From Methylophilus sp. 5 (GTDB taxonomy: Bacteria > Pseudomonadota > Gammaproteobacteria > Burkholderiales > Methylophilaceae): DNA of 64,000 bases. The stretch spans positions 1,364,001 to 1,428,000 of the forward strand of contig NZ_KI911560.1 of assembly GCF_000515275.1 (NCBI RefSeq). The letters run 5' to 3'. Shown piece by piece: positions 10,837 to 22,578 of this stretch. Under the pieces are notes generated by a model. The model made no database searches. It saw only the letters and a list, made by a program, of their open reading frames with translations, and had not been told where the DNA came from. Numbering within the stretch: position 1 is the stretch's first letter; every line of letters starts with the position of its first letter. A program made the position numbers and the translations under genes.

Positions 10837-12281
10837 TGCAGTGGGAAGTCGTCATCGGGTTGGAAACTCATACTCAGTTACAAACTAAGTCCAAACAGTT
10901 TAGCGGCGCTTCGACTACCTATGGTGCTGAGCCCAATACGCAGGCCTGTGAAGTGAGCATCGCTTTGCCGGGTGTCTTGCCTGTGCTCAATAAAGAAGCC
11001 GTCGAATGTGCCATCAAGTTTGGTTTGGCGATTGATGCTGAAATGGCCCCGCGCAGCGTGTTTTCGCGCAAGAATTACTTTTATCCTGATTTGCCCAAAG
11101 GCTACCAGATCAGCCAGTTTGAGTTGCCGGTGGTTGGTAAAGGCAAAATCACCATTCAGGTGCCTGCGACTAAAAATACCGAAGCTTACGAAAAAGTGAT
11201 CAATATCACGCGTGCGCATCTAGAAGAAGATGCAGGTAAATCTGTACACGGCGCTGTTGAAGGCATGTCGGGGATTGACCTGAACCGCGCCGGGACGCCA
11301 TTGCTGGAAATCGTGACTGAGCCTGACATGCGTAGCGCCGCTGAAGCGGTGGCGTATGCCAAAAAACTGCATGAGCTAGTGCAGTGGATTGGAATCTGTG
11401 ACGGCAACATGCAAGAAGGCAGTTTTCGCTGTGATGTGAACGTGTCTGTGCGCCCCAAAGGCACTGAAAAGTTGGGCACGCGCCGTGAAATCAAAAACCT
11501 CAACTCGTTTAAGTTCATGCAGCAGGCGATTGAGTACGAAACACAGTGGCAGATTGAAACGCTGGAAGACGGTGGCACTATTCAGCAAGCCACCGTGCTG
11601 TTTAACCCGGATACGGGCGAAACACGCGCCATGCGTAGCAAGGAAGAGGCTAACGATTATCGCTACTTCCCTGACCCCGACTTGTTGCCATTGGAAGTGA
11701 CCGAGGCTGACAAAGCGCGGGTAAAAGCGCTGATGCCGGAGTTGCCGCAAACCTTGCAGGCCCGCTTTATCAGTGAGTATCAACTCTCTAGTTACGATGC
11801 AAACGCGCTGACGGCATCACGCAGTTTAGCTAATTATTTTGTGGCCGCTGTTGAGTCAGGCGCAGAGCCTAAGCAGGCAGCGAACTGGATCATGGGCGCA
11901 TTATCCGCCAAGCTCAATGCCGAAGAAAAAACCGTTGCCGATAGTCCGCTGTCTGCGGTGCAGTTGGCGGCTTTATTGAAGCGAATTGCTGATAACACCA
12001 TCTCTAACAATGCAGCCAAGCAAGTATTTGAGGGGCTGTGGGCAGGCGAAGGTGAAGTCGATGCCATTATTGAGGCTAAAGGCCTCAAGCAGGTGTCTGA
12101 CACTGGCGCGATTGAAGCGATTATTAACGACGTGTTGGCTGCTAATCAGGCCATGGTCGATGAATACAAAGCCGGTAAAGAGAAAGCTTTTAATGCATTG
12201 GTGGGCCAATGTATGAAAGCCTCTAAGGGCAAAGCCAACCCGGCACAAGTGAACGAGCTGCTCAAAGCCAAACTGGATTAA
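10836..12281 (+). CDS. gatB: Asp-tRNA(Asn)/Glu-tRNA(Gln) amidotransferase subunit B
   Basis: Kinase/amidotransferase subunit that activates the misacylated tRNA carboxyl and transfers ammonia to it. The 481 residues show the GatB start [13 protein letters not shown], the metal/ATP region [45 protein letters not shown] and [10 protein letters not shown]. The C-terminal helical YqeY-like tRNA-binding tail occupies about residues 330-481. It ends the operon and is followed by a perfect 9-bp hairpin without a T-run. Confidence 0.97.
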   Translation: MQWEVVIGLETHTQLQTKSKQFSGASTTYGAEPNTQACEVSIALPGVLPVLNKEAVECAIKFGLAIDAEMAPRSVFSRKNYFYPDLPKGYQISQFELPVVGKGKITIQVPATKNTEAYEKVINITRAHLEEDAGKSVHGAVEGMSGIDLNRAGTPLLEIVTEPDMRSAAEAVAYAKKLHELVQWIGICDGNMQEGSFRCDVNVSVRPKGTEKLGTRREIKNLNSFKFMQQAIEYETQWQIETLEDGGTIQQATVLFNPDTGETRAMRSKEEANDYRYFPDPDLLPLEVTEADKARVKALMPELPQTLQARFISEYQLSSYDANALTASRSLANYFVAAVESGAEPKQAANWIMGALSAKLNAEEKTVADSPLSAVQLAALLKRIADNTISNNAAKQVFEGLWAGEGEVDAIIEAKGLKQVSDTGAIEAIINDVLAANQAMVDEYKAGKEKAFNALVGQCMKASKGKANPAQVNELLKAKLD

Positions 12282-12286
12282 GTGTG

Positions 12287-12313
12287 TCATCCTGCTGCTA
12301 TGTGGCAGGATGA
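12287..12313. terminator. Hairpin between convergent gatB and the HD-GYP gene
   Basis: TCATCCTGC and GCAGGATGA form a perfect 9-bp stem around a 9-base loop, directly after the gatB stop and before the convergent HD-GYP stop. There is no T-run on either side, so it may be a 3'-end stabiliser or a weak bidirectional terminator. Confidence 0.4.
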
Positions 12314-12326
12314 TATTCACTGGCCT

Positions 12327-13325
12327 TTACTCTTCTTCAAGCCAGTTGTTATTAATGGCGATCAAATCTGGCAGGCATTGCAGCATGGCGTCGACCACTG
12401 CCGGGTCAAAGTGCTTGCCACGATTGGCCTCAATTTCTGCCACGGCATCTTCTACTGGCCACGCCTCTTTGTAGGGACGCTTGTTCAGCAGGGCATCAAA
12501 TACGTCGGCGACTGCCACAATGCGCGCTTCTAGCGGAATGTCTTCGCCTGTTAAGCCAAATGGATAACCGCTACCATCCCATTTTTCATGGTGGTAGAGC
12601 GCTACCGAGTGAGCCAGCTTGATCAGCGGAGAAGTCGAGTTATCCAGTATTTTGGCCCCCATTTCGGGGTGTTTTCGCATCAATGTCAGCTCTTCGTCAT
12701 TGAGCTTGCCCGGTTTAAGCAACACATAGTCTGGAATACCAATTTTGCCTATGTCGTGCATGGGGGCGGCATGAATCAATTGCTCAGAAAAATGCGGGTC
12801 CATGCCCATTTGCAATGCCAGTCTGCCAGAGACGTGGCTCATACGCATGACATGCATGCCGGTTTCATTGTCTTTAAATTCTGCTGCACGGCCCAGGCGC
12901 TGGATCAGTTCCAGGTGTGTACGTTTAAGCTCATCGATATGCACCAGCGATAAGTGTGTTTTAACCCGCGCGCGTACCAGCGCGGGTGAAATCGGTTTGT
13001 TGATGTAATCCACGCCGCCCGCTGCAAAGCCTTCTGACTCGTCAGCCTCTTCTGCCAGGGCCGTGACAAAAATCACCGGAATAGTGTGTGTTTCCCGGTC
13101 AGTTTTTAACTGGCGGCAGACTTCAAATCCGGTCATGCCTGGCATCATCACGTCCAGCAAAATCAGGCCCGGTTTTTCTTTTTTGACTAACTCTAACGCG
13201 TCCATGCCGTTTTTGGCAAAGCTTAGCCGGTAGTCGTCCTGTAGCACCTGTTTTAGCACTTTTAGGTTGAGCGGTTCATCATCCACAATCAAAATTTTTG
13301 CTTGTTTCAGTGTGTGGTCCGTCAT
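12327..13325 (-). CDS. Response regulator with HD-GYP cyclic-di-GMP phosphodiesterase domain
   Basis: A two-domain signalling protein of 332 residues. Residues 8-125 are a receiver domain (acidic pair DDE at 15-17, phosphoacceptor D58 in LILLDVMMPG, K110). Residues about 135-325 are an HD-GYP domain with H190/D191 in MHDIGKIG, YHHEKWDGSGYP (G253-Y254-P255) and VADVFDALLNKRPYK. HD-GYP domains with these residues usually hydrolyse cyclic-di-GMP. Its start overlaps the stop of the hybrid kinase by 4 bases, so the kinase is the obvious phosphodonor. The output (motility, pili, biofilm) cannot be read from the sequence, although a type IV pilin cluster lies in the same window. Confidence 0.9.
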   Translation of the reverse strand: MTDHTLKQAKILIVDDEPLNLKVLKQVLQDDYRLSFAKNGMDALELVKKEKPGLILLDVMMPGMTGFEVCRQLKTDRETHTIPVIFVTALAEEADESEGFAAGGVDYINKPISPALVRARVKTHLSLVHIDELKRTHLELIQRLGRAAEFKDNETGMHVMRMSHVSGRLALQMGMDPHFSEQLIHAAPMHDIGKIGIPDYVLLKPGKLNDEELTLMRKHPEMGAKILDNSTSPLIKLAHSVALYHHEKWDGSGYPFGLTGEDIPLEARIVAVADVFDALLNKRPYKEAWPVEDAVAEIEANRGKHFDPAVVDAMLQCLPDLIAINNNWLEEE

Positions 13326-16300
13326 GAAAAGGCCTCCTTGGTCTGGATTGCCAGTAGCCGATCAATATGTACCGTTGCTTGTTCAAAGTCAAAGTCATTT
13401 AGCAACTGGGCAATGTTGTGCATTGCCTGGCGCCACTCAGCGGGGGCATGCTGCACAATCTGGCTGGCCAATGCATCATCCAGTTCGTTCATGGCTACCC
13501 GTGTACGCAGTGCATTCAGCCACTCCAGCAGTTGCCCTGCAGGCAGCGATGCTTCGCTATTAGCTGTGGCTACAGTGTGGGGTGCTAGCAGCGGCGCGAT
13601 AGCGGTATGCAGTGATTGTAGGTGTGTGTGCAACTCTGCCACCAGTGCGGTGCAGTGTGGCCAAGCATCTGCAGTGAGTTGCTCCAGCGCGTGGTAACTC
13701 TCTTGCAGATGCGGCAGTGCGAGGTTGGCGCTCACGCCTTTATTGGCATGGGCCATTTGTTTGACTGCAGCGAGGTCTTTGGCGGCGATCGCTTGCGTGA
13801 GGCTGGTCATGTGCTGACGTGACGCTTGCACGTAAAGGTGAAGCTCATTGAGATAGGTGTGCTGGTCGCCCCACAGCAAGCTGCCTTTTTTAAGGTCAAA
13901 ATGGGCTGTTGTCTGGGCGGGTGCTGTGGCGTCAATTGCCATCGGCGCAAGCTGTAACACGCGCTGAATTTCTGCCAATAACAAGGGCAGTTCTATCGGT
14001 TTTGAAGCAAAACCATCCATGCCAGCGTCTGCTGCTGCCTGCCGGTCTTGCTCAAGTACACTGGCCGTCAGTGCAATAATCGGCGTTCTGGCTCGGCCAG
14101 AGTGTTGTTCTAATGCACGAATCTGCATGCTGGCGCTCAGACCGTCCATAATTGGCATTTGGACATCCATCAAAATCACGTCGTATGGCTGGGCCTGCCA
14201 GGCGTCTACCACCTCTTGGCCGTTGCTGGCCAAGGTGAGTTGGTGGCCTTGTTTTTCCAGCACAATGTTGAGCAGCCTGCGGTTTTGTTCAACATCATCT
14301 GCAGCGAGAATATTGAGCTTAGGTAATGCCAGCGCGAGCGCGTTAGGTGACGCCGCGTTTTCTGGGGCGTGACCCGTGGCGAGTGGCAAAATCACCGAAA
14401 AACAGCTGCCATTGCCAATTTTGCTACTGGCGGTGATGCGGCCGCCCATCAGCTCTACCAATTGCTTGCTAATCGTGGTGCCCAAGCCTGTGCCACCAAA
14501 GCGGCGGCTCATCGACGCATCTGCCTGTGTAAACGGCTCAAAAATCACATCCAGCCTATCTTCATCAATGCCAATGCCGGTATCTATAATGTCAAACTGC
14601 ACTTCGTCTTGTGCTGTTAGGTGCACCTTAAGCTCAACATGACCGCTTTCTGTGAATTTAATCGCGTTGCCCAGCAGATTGGTCAGCACCTGGCGTATGC
14701 GATGCTCAGCACCTTTGTAGTAACCTTCGATGTGCGGATCTATATTTAATTTGAGGTCGAGGTTCTTTTTGCGCGCTTGCAACCATAGCGATGAAATCAG
14801 GCTATCGACCAGTTCGCGCGGTGAAAAATCCACCACTTCTAGCTCGAGCATGCCTTTTTCCAATTTGGCACTGTCTAAAATATCATTGAGTAAATGCAGT
14901 AATGACTTCGCCGACTGGCTGATGGTCGATAAATAACTGCGCTGCTCTGCTTGCATGGTTGTATCGAGTAACAACTCGCTAAAGCCGATAATCGAGTTCA
15001 TCGGCGTACGAATTTCATGGCTCATATTAGCCAAAAAGGTACTTTTAGCATTGGCGGCCTGCTCGGCGGTCTCTTTTGCCCGGCGCATGTCCTGTTCCAT
15101 TTGTTTGCGCTCGCTGATGTCCATCATAAACATCAGTACTTTCACCACCTTGCCATCCACGTCCCGCACCGGGCTGTAAGAGGCGTTGATCCAGATTTTT
15201 TTGCCTGCTTTGCCATAGCGCAAAAATTCGCCATGCACAAACTCACCACGGCGTAGCGAGGTCCACTTTTGTTTATAGATGTCGGTTAAGGCAAAATCGG
15301 GCGGGCAAAAAATAGAGTGATGACGGCCTTGAATTTCTGCCAGTTGATAGCCCAGCAGGTCAAGAAAGTGCTCGTTGGCGCTGATGACAAAGCCATCAAT
15401 GGTAAATTCGGCGACGTTGGTTGAGTAGTTAATCGCGTTAACAATGCCTTCAAATTCGGCATTTTTTTGCTTGGACTCGGTGATGTCTAGCAACACGCCG
15501 TCCATTGCATAGGGTATGCCGTCTTTGTTTAACAGCGGCGAGGCCACGGCTGAAATCCATTTTTCACTGCCGCTGCGATCAGTAATCCTGAACTCAACCT
15601 CAAAGCTTTCAAGGCGTGCAATCGCCTTTGCTGCAATCGGGCGCACGCGTGCAATATCTTCAGGATGCATTAGCGGTGAAAAGCGCAGCTGCCCACTTAA
15701 AAAGTCTTTGGCTGGCCAGCCTGTCATTTGTTGCACGGCGTCACTAATCAGCTGTATGCTCCATTCGCCTGCCAAGCTGACGCGAAAAGTCACGCCCGGA
15801 ATATTGTTCATCATGGACCGAATCTGCTGATCTTTTTGACGCACGGCCTCTTCAATCGCTTTACGGTGGCTGAGGTCGGTGATAAAGCCGACATAGAGCG
15901 TTTCATCGGCTAATTTAACTTCACCAATTGCCAGCCGAATCGGAAACACCGAGCCATCTTTTTTCACAGCGTCCAAATCACTGCCTTCGCTCATGATTTT
16001 TGCCTGCGCTGCCGCTTGATAGTTTTTTAAAAAATACAGATGATTCGGGCTGTCAGGGTCTTGCATTAGCATAGAGACGTTTTTGCCTATCATGTCGGCC
16101 TTTGCCCAGCCAAACAGCGTTTCAACAGCATTGTTACACGAGATGATTTGCCCGGCGGCATTGATGGTCACAATGCCATCAACGGCTGTATTCAAAATAG
16201 TTGATAAGCGTGTTTCGCTGGCCTGAATCGACGCCAGTATTTGCCGGTAGCGGATTAAGGCGTTGACCGCGGTGGCAATGATGCCGATCAAAATAGTGAC

Positions 16301-17020
16301 CAGCGTAATCCCCAGTGCCATGGTGATGGATTGATTGTCATCCGGGTTGAACCCAGGCTGGGCCTTGCCTAAGAACCGCGCAGACGCCATGCCGGTGTAG
16401 TGCATGGCGGTGATGGCGCTGCCCATGAGCAGGCCGCCTAGCATAATGCTGACCTTGGGCGGTATTTTGCCTTTCTGGTTTAAAAAGACACCTGTCCACA
16501 GTGATAGCGTGGATAAGGCAACAGCCACCACCACAGAAACCAGCACCCATAACAGATCAAACTTGAGCTCAGGCGCCATGCGCATGGCGAGCATGCCGAT
16601 GTAATGCATGGCGCCAATGCCGGCGCCCACCGCAAATCCGCCTTTAATCAGCTTGCGGTAGTCGATCTGGTTTTCTGCCATCAGGCTCAAGGCGTAGTGC
16701 GACGCCAGAATGCCAGGCATCATAGAGACCAGGGTGGCATCCGAGTAGTAAGACACCGGCGTACAAATTTGATAAGCCAGCATGCCGATAAAGTGCATGG
16801 CCCAGATGCCTGCCCCTAATGACACCGAGCTGGCGATGATTGAAAATCGACGTGAAACGACAGAGGTTTGTTGCCGTGACAGACGTGTTAATTGCAGGGC
16901 CAGAATGGATGAGCCAATGGCGACCACGGCCGACAAAACGACCAGCCAGGCATCGTAGCTGCCAGACAGAAGGGCTGTCGGAGAGCCTTCCCTGAAAAAG
17001 AAAATACCATACCAATCCAT
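13322..17020 (-). CDS. MHYT-PAS hybrid sensor histidine kinase with receiver and Hpt domains
   Basis: A large membrane sensor of about 1232 residues. The N-terminal seven-helix MHYT domain has three repeats of the signature (MHFIGMLAY, MHYIGMLAM, MHYTGMASA), a motif proposed in the family to bind copper and sense a diatomic gas. Then follow three PAS/PAC domains (about 260-640), a HisKA phosphoacceptor (NMSHEIRTPMNSIIGF), HATPase_c (DTGIGID, FGGTGLGTTISKQL), a receiver domain (VILMDVQMPIMDG) and an Hpt-like domain (KQMAHANKGVSANLA). I prefer ATG 17020 with AAGG upstream; a GTG at 17062 would add 14 residues. The gene overlaps the HD-GYP regulator by 4 bases. The signal sensed is unknown. Confidence 0.9.
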   Translation of the reverse strand: MDWYGIFFFREGSPTALLSGSYDAWLVVLSAVVAIGSSILALQLTRLSRQQTSVVSRRFSIIASSVSLGAGIWAMHFIGMLAYQICTPVSYYSDATLVSMMPGILASHYALSLMAENQIDYRKLIKGGFAVGAGIGAMHYIGMLAMRMAPELKFDLLWVLVSVVVAVALSTLSLWTGVFLNQKGKIPPKVSIMLGGLLMGSAITAMHYTGMASARFLGKAQPGFNPDDNQSITMALGITLVTILIGIIATAVNALIRYRQILASIQASETRLSTILNTAVDGIVTINAAGQIISCNNAVETLFGWAKADMIGKNVSMLMQDPDSPNHLYFLKNYQAAAQAKIMSEGSDLDAVKKDGSVFPIRLAIGEVKLADETLYVGFITDLSHRKAIEEAVRQKDQQIRSMMNNIPGVTFRVSLAGEWSIQLISDAVQQMTGWPAKDFLSGQLRFSPLMHPEDIARVRPIAAKAIARLESFEVEFRITDRSGSEKWISAVASPLLNKDGIPYAMDGVLLDITESKQKNAEFEGIVNAINYSTNVAEFTIDGFVISANEHFLDLLGYQLAEIQGRHHSIFCPPDFALTDIYKQKWTSLRRGEFVHGEFLRYGKAGKKIWINASYSPVRDVDGKVVKVLMFMMDISERKQMEQDMRRAKETAEQAANAKSTFLANMSHEIRTPMNSIIGFSELLLDTTMQAEQRSYLSTISQSAKSLLHLLNDILDSAKLEKGMLELEVVDFSPRELVDSLISSLWLQARKKNLDLKLNIDPHIEGYYKGAEHRIRQVLTNLLGNAIKFTESGHVELKVHLTAQDEVQFDIIDTGIGIDEDRLDVIFEPFTQADASMSRRFGGTGLGTTISKQLVELMGGRITASSKIGNGSCFSVILPLATGHAPENAASPNALALALPKLNILAADDVEQNRRLLNIVLEKQGHQLTLASNGQEVVDAWQAQPYDVILMDVQMPIMDGLSASMQIRALEQHSGRARTPIIALTASVLEQDRQAAADAGMDGFASKPIELPLLLAEIQRVLQLAPMAIDATAPAQTTAHFDLKKGSLLWGDQHTYLNELHLYVQASRQHMTSLTQAIAAKDLAAVKQMAHANKGVSANLALPHLQESYHALEQLTADAWPHCTALVAELHTHLQSLHTAIAPLLAPHTVATANSEASLPAGQLLEWLNALRTRVAMNELDDALASQIVQHAPAEWRQAMHNIAQLLNDFDFEQATVHIDRLLAIQTKEAFS

Positions 17021-17174
17021 GCGATTCGCCTTGTGCGTAACTGTGCTTATACTACTTCCCACCTGTAGTCTAACGGGGGCGCAGGTAAAACGAATGCCGG
17101 AATAGTTGCAGCTTCTATGCTTAGTTTGCTAAATCAGTTATCGGGTGGATCAATATTGCGCTAATCATGATTGA

Positions 17175-17200
17175 AAAACCCTGCCGCAGCAGGGTTAATG
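17175..17200 (-). terminator. Intrinsic terminator of the membrane protein gene
   Basis: Read on the minus strand, AACCCTGC and GCAGGGTT form a stem around a short loop and are followed by a T-run (TTTTTCAATC). It lies about 20 bases after the stop at 17218. Confidence 0.7.
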
Positions 17201-17217
17201 AGGCTGGGCAGGTGGGT

Positions 17218-17628
17218 TTAGTGCGCACACAGGGCGTGGCAAATCAGTTGGTAGCAGATGGTCATGAAACCAACCGTCGTGATGACGAAGCTAATCGCAG
17301 AGAATACTTTCCACTTCGTTTTGCTCCAAAAGTCCGGGTCAAACGCAGCAATCACAAACACGGTCGGGTTGGTGAAGCCACCAATGGCCACGCACACACA
17401 GGCAAAATGGTGCAACTCCACGCCTGCCGCCTTGGCCGCGCCAAAAAAACCCAGGCCAAACAGCGCCATCAGGGCATAGTCCACGTGGGCGCGTATCATG
17501 GTTTTGTAGTCGACCAAAAAATCGCCATCTATGCCCTTGATCGGAAACCAGCGCGCAAACGTCATCAGCCACGCTGACAAAATTAAAGCGGTGGTACAGG
17601 CCACTGCGCCTATTAACAAAACTTCCAT
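17218..17628 (-). CDS. Four-helix membrane protein of unknown function
   Basis: A 136-residue integral membrane protein with about four hydrophobic segments (residues about 2-22, 48-66, 78-96 and 108-130). It has the conserved-looking loop RWFPIKGIDGDFLVDYKTM followed by RAHVDYALM. The histidine and tyrosine in the second helix and the four-helix layout recall the styrene-oxide-isomerase-like membrane family, but this is a weak resemblance from memory and I do not assign a function. It stands alone, with GGAG before its ATG, its own terminator downstream and a perfect TetR-type palindrome upstream at 17694-17709, suggesting inducible expression. Confidence 0.7.
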   Translation of the reverse strand: MEVLLIGAVACTTALILSAWLMTFARWFPIKGIDGDFLVDYKTMIRAHVDYALMALFGLGFFGAAKAAGVELHHFACVCVAIGGFTNPTVFVIAAFDPDFWSKTKWKVFSAISFVITTVGFMTICYQLICHALCAH

Positions 17629-17693
17629 ATGATCTCCTTTAGTTCCTGATTGAAATAAATCCCGTATGTTTTTATGGTCGGGTAAAGTGATTG

Positions 17694-17709
17694 TAGACAG
17701 GTCTGTCTA
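17694..17709. promoter_or_regulatory. Perfect palindrome resembling a TetR-family operator
   Basis: TAGACAG-GT-CTGTCTA is a perfect inverted repeat with 7-base arms, about 66 bases upstream of the start of the membrane protein gene. Its size and form match operators of TetR-family repressors such as NemR-like regulators. No such regulator is adjacent; the only TetR gene here lies 6 kb away and has a quite different operator. Confidence 0.55.
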
Positions 17710-17779
17710 TTTGTCAATCCAGGCATATGCAAAACTTTGTTTTACTTGCGTTATCAGGCGTTTTGCCGCACAATCCGTC

Positions 17780-19816
<2,037 letters not shown>

Positions 19817-19837
19817 CAGCTGATTGATGCCCCTAAC

Positions 19838-19863
19838 AAGCCAGCAGCGATGCTGGCTTTTTT
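19838..19863 (+). terminator. Intrinsic terminator of thiC
   Basis: AAGCCAGCA and TGCTGGCTT form a 9-bp stem with loop GCGA, followed by a T-run. The same stem sequence recurs in the terminator at 23231-23256. Confidence 0.9.
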
Positions 19864-19984
19864 AATAGTTATTTGTGGTGTGCAACAGACAACCGCTGCG
19901 GCGCTTGCGCCAAAAAGCGCAGGACATAACACGCATCGCGACAACGGTGTTAAGGTATGTCTGTCTGTGTAAAAGAGGTGTGCC

Positions 19985-20830
19985 ATGGCGTTGTTAGAAA
20001 GTGTACTCAAAGAGTTGCCAGCCTATTTAGGCAAATTCACCCACATGTTGACGCAGCCATCGCAATTGGTGCATGACCATCTTAAAGCGGAAGATGCCAA
20101 CGCCAGGCTAGAGCAATCCATCGCATTTTTATTACTATCCTTCACCATTGCGCTGGTGCTGGCGGTGGTGTTTCCTGAAATGACTAGCCCGGTGCAACTG
20201 GCGACCGATGATGCAGGCATGGCCGCCCATGCGTTTGCCGCCATCCGCTTATTGTTCGAGCTGTTGGGGTTGTCGGCACTGGCGTATCTGGCGGCCAAGG
20301 TGGCGGGCGTACAAAGCGGATTTCAGCGCTTTTTTGGCCTGATGTGTGCGGCTTGTGGCGTCATGCTGGTGACACAGGTGTTTGCTGCCTCGCTGACCAA
20401 TATCAGCCTGGCTGACCCGGTCACGGCAAAGTCATGGATCCAGCTAGAAAAAGGCATGGTAGACCTCAAACCGCTGATTGAGCAAGGCGTGCTTTGTGCC
20501 ACCGATGCCCGCAGCGGTGAAATTAGCCCAAATGCGGCCCTAGGTGCGCAATTGCAAACGCAACTGGCCGCCTTGCAGGCTGTGTATCTGCAGGCAACCG
20601 ACAGGCCGTTATTTAAACTAGCCGCAGGCTTACAATTGCTGGCATTGCTTATTCTGCTCATCTGGTCTGGTCGGCTGTGGGCCATGTATCTCAAAGGCCA
20701 TGCACTCACTACAGGCAAAACAATATTAGCCACGCTATTATTGGCGTTATTTACCAGCGTGGGCACAGTGGGCTATGAGCTAATGAATGCAGGCAGCACC
20801 ATGATGGCGCTCTACCGTCATTGCGGCTGA
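19985..20830 (+). CDS. Predicted polytopic membrane protein, function unknown
   Basis: A 281-residue membrane protein I do not recognise with confidence. Hydrophobic segments lie at about residues 42-62, 80-100, 112-135, 218-235 and 250-270. The N terminus (KELPAYLGKFTHMLTQP) and the phrase MTQPSQ-like start of the soluble part loosely recall Yip1-domain membrane proteins, but a firm family call needs a profile search. AGAGGTG precedes the ATG. It stands alone between the thiC terminator and the CorA-like gene, with no operon partner to suggest a role. Confidence 0.65.
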   Translation: MALLESVLKELPAYLGKFTHMLTQPSQLVHDHLKAEDANARLEQSIAFLLLSFTIALVLAVVFPEMTSPVQLATDDAGMAAHAFAAIRLLFELLGLSALAYLAAKVAGVQSGFQRFFGLMCAACGVMLVTQVFAASLTNISLADPVTAKSWIQLEKGMVDLKPLIEQGVLCATDARSGEISPNAALGAQLQTQLAALQAVYLQATDRPLFKLAAGLQLLALLILLIWSGRLWAMYLKGHALTTGKTILATLLLALFTSVGTVGYELMNAGSTMMALYRHCG

Positions 20831-20925
20831 CTTATTTGGCAGGTGTTTGCCGCGTTTATCGCCTGATTCTGTGCCGCATTTGCGCGCTATAGTCCATCCT
20901 CTAACCAGCGGCTAAAGGCTCCATC

Positions 20926-22578
20926 ATGGCGGACAACCTGCAAAGCAGTATCGTAAGAGATTTTCGGCAAACACTGTTGTGGCCGATACAGTTAATGACC
21001 GATCACAGTGCGGGCGCCGTGCACCGTCCCTGGCAACTACTCAAAGCCGCGCCCGACTCGCCCTGGGTCGAGATACAAGACGAATTTTTGCAAGATTCAC
21101 CGCACCTGAGTGAAACCAGATACCAGGAGTTCGTCACCTTTTTACCGTTTGCCCAGCGCTTTTTATACGGCGAAGGCAAGCATGGCCGCGAATCTGGCGG
21201 CTATGGTGAGTCGCCCATTCATATTTTTACCCGCAGTGATATTAGCCAGGTACGAATTACCCTGCAAGGCGAGACCGAGCCATTGTTGTTGCGGGTCTCC
21301 CATGTGGAGCTCTATTTCTTTTTTGATATTGATGTCGCCATGCTGGCGTTTGAGGTCACGGCCAAAGACCTGCCATTGCAATCGGCAATGGAGGTAATGT
21401 ACCGCCTGGGCCGCACCTATCCAAATTACTGGGATGACACTGGCGAAGGCGGACACTGCGCGCAACTGATTGAGTGGCTGGATGCGCAAGGGCAAGTGAT
21501 TGCGCGCTCAGATTACGAAGACAAGGCGCGTTATCTCGCCTATGTGAAAGAAAACCATGTGCCTTGCGTGTCCTTGCACTGGCTGGCGTTGTTGCATCCG
21601 CTGGTGCCACATTATTCAGGCCAGCAGGGTGAGTTACGTTACCGTGAAATTGAGTACCAGCGCATGCCGCTGATGGCGTATTTGTCGTTTGACGATGTGA
21701 GCCAGCTTAGTCGTGGCGACCTGATCCGGCTGGGGTTGGTCTGCCAACCCTGGCATTCGGAAACACTGCCGTTTACAGAGCACTTTTTGCAGGAGTTCGA
21801 AAAAAATAATTGCTATGACCGCTATTGGGATGAAGCCCGGCAAGACCCGTGGAGCACTACCCGCATCATGTGTACTGGGCAAAACTTTGTCGTGGTGGGC
21901 AGCCACCAGCATCGCGTGTTTACCAATGAGCGCACAGGCATCAAGCGTCATTATCAAAACCAGTATTTCTTGCTGTTTTTAATCGCACATTTTCAAAAAG
22001 CGGCCTTGCTCATGTTGTCAGACCGCATGGTGCAGGCCATCAGCCGCCTGGATATTCAGAGTGAAGATTCAGTCAAAAATTTCCGTAACCGCATCCGCAA
22101 TGCCACCGCAGTGTTTTTGCGCTTTACCCATCGCTATTGGTTTGAAAATGTGTCTGATCAGGCCGTGGCCAAAGATCTGTTTGCACTGATGCTGAAACAG
22201 CTCGATTCGGTTAACTTGTTTGAAAAGACCCGCCGCCGCATTATGGACATGGCCGAGTATCTTGAAGGTGAAGAAATCAAACGTCAGGCTGATACAGTGG
22301 TGCGTTTGACGGTAGTCACTATTTTGGGCCTGATTGGCACCATGACGACAGGTTTGCTGGGCATGAACCTGATTGATCTCACGCAATCCAGCACACTGGA
22401 AAAGCTGGCATATTTTTCTATTGTGTTTGTGCCGGTGAGCTTGCTCACGTTTTACACCGTGATTAAATCGAGGCGGTTGTCACTGTTTTTGGATGCACTC
22501 TCTAATGAGGGCGCAGGCTTGCGCTATAAATTGGCCAAGTTGCGCAGTGTCTGGATGGGCAAACTGGATGACAGATAA
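20926..22578 (+). CDS. CorA-like divalent cation transporter family protein
   Basis: A 550-residue protein whose C terminus carries two membrane segments (about 463-483 and 495-513). The first ends in the GMN signature (GLLGMNLIDL, about residues 479-481) that defines CorA-type Mg2+/Co2+ channels, and a short basic cytoplasmic tail follows. The N-terminal soluble part (about 1-450) is far longer than that of classical CorA (about 320 residues in total). It has a helical stretch (DSVKNFRNRIRNATAVFLRF, residues about 383-402) leading into the pore helix. Ion transport is inferred from the GMN motif; substrate and regulation are unknown. Confidence 0.75.
   Translation: MADNLQSSIVRDFRQTLLWPIQLMTDHSAGAVHRPWQLLKAAPDSPWVEIQDEFLQDSPHLSETRYQEFVTFLPFAQRFLYGEGKHGRESGGYGESPIHIFTRSDISQVRITLQGETEPLLLRVSHVELYFFFDIDVAMLAFEVTAKDLPLQSAMEVMYRLGRTYPNYWDDTGEGGHCAQLIEWLDAQGQVIARSDYEDKARYLAYVKENHVPCVSLHWLALLHPLVPHYSGQQGELRYREIEYQRMPLMAYLSFDDVSQLSRGDLIRLGLVCQPWHSETLPFTEHFLQEFEKNNCYDRYWDEARQDPWSTTRIMCTGQNFVVVGSHQHRVFTNERTGIKRHYQNQYFLLFLIAHFQKAALLMLSDRMVQAISRLDIQSEDSVKNFRNRIRNATAVFLRFTHRYWFENVSDQAVAKDLFALMLKQLDSVNLFEKTRRRIMDMAEYLEGEEIKRQADTVVRLTVVTILGLIGTMTTGLLGMNLIDLTQSSTLEKLAYFSIVFVPVSLLTFYTVIKSRRLSLFLDALSNEGAGLRYKLAKLRSVWMGKLDDR

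Noticed and set aside
17020..17062. GTG 17062 as the start of the hybrid kinase
   Set aside because: No Shine-Dalgarno; ATG 17020 has AAGG upstream and places the first MHYT helix at the normal distance.
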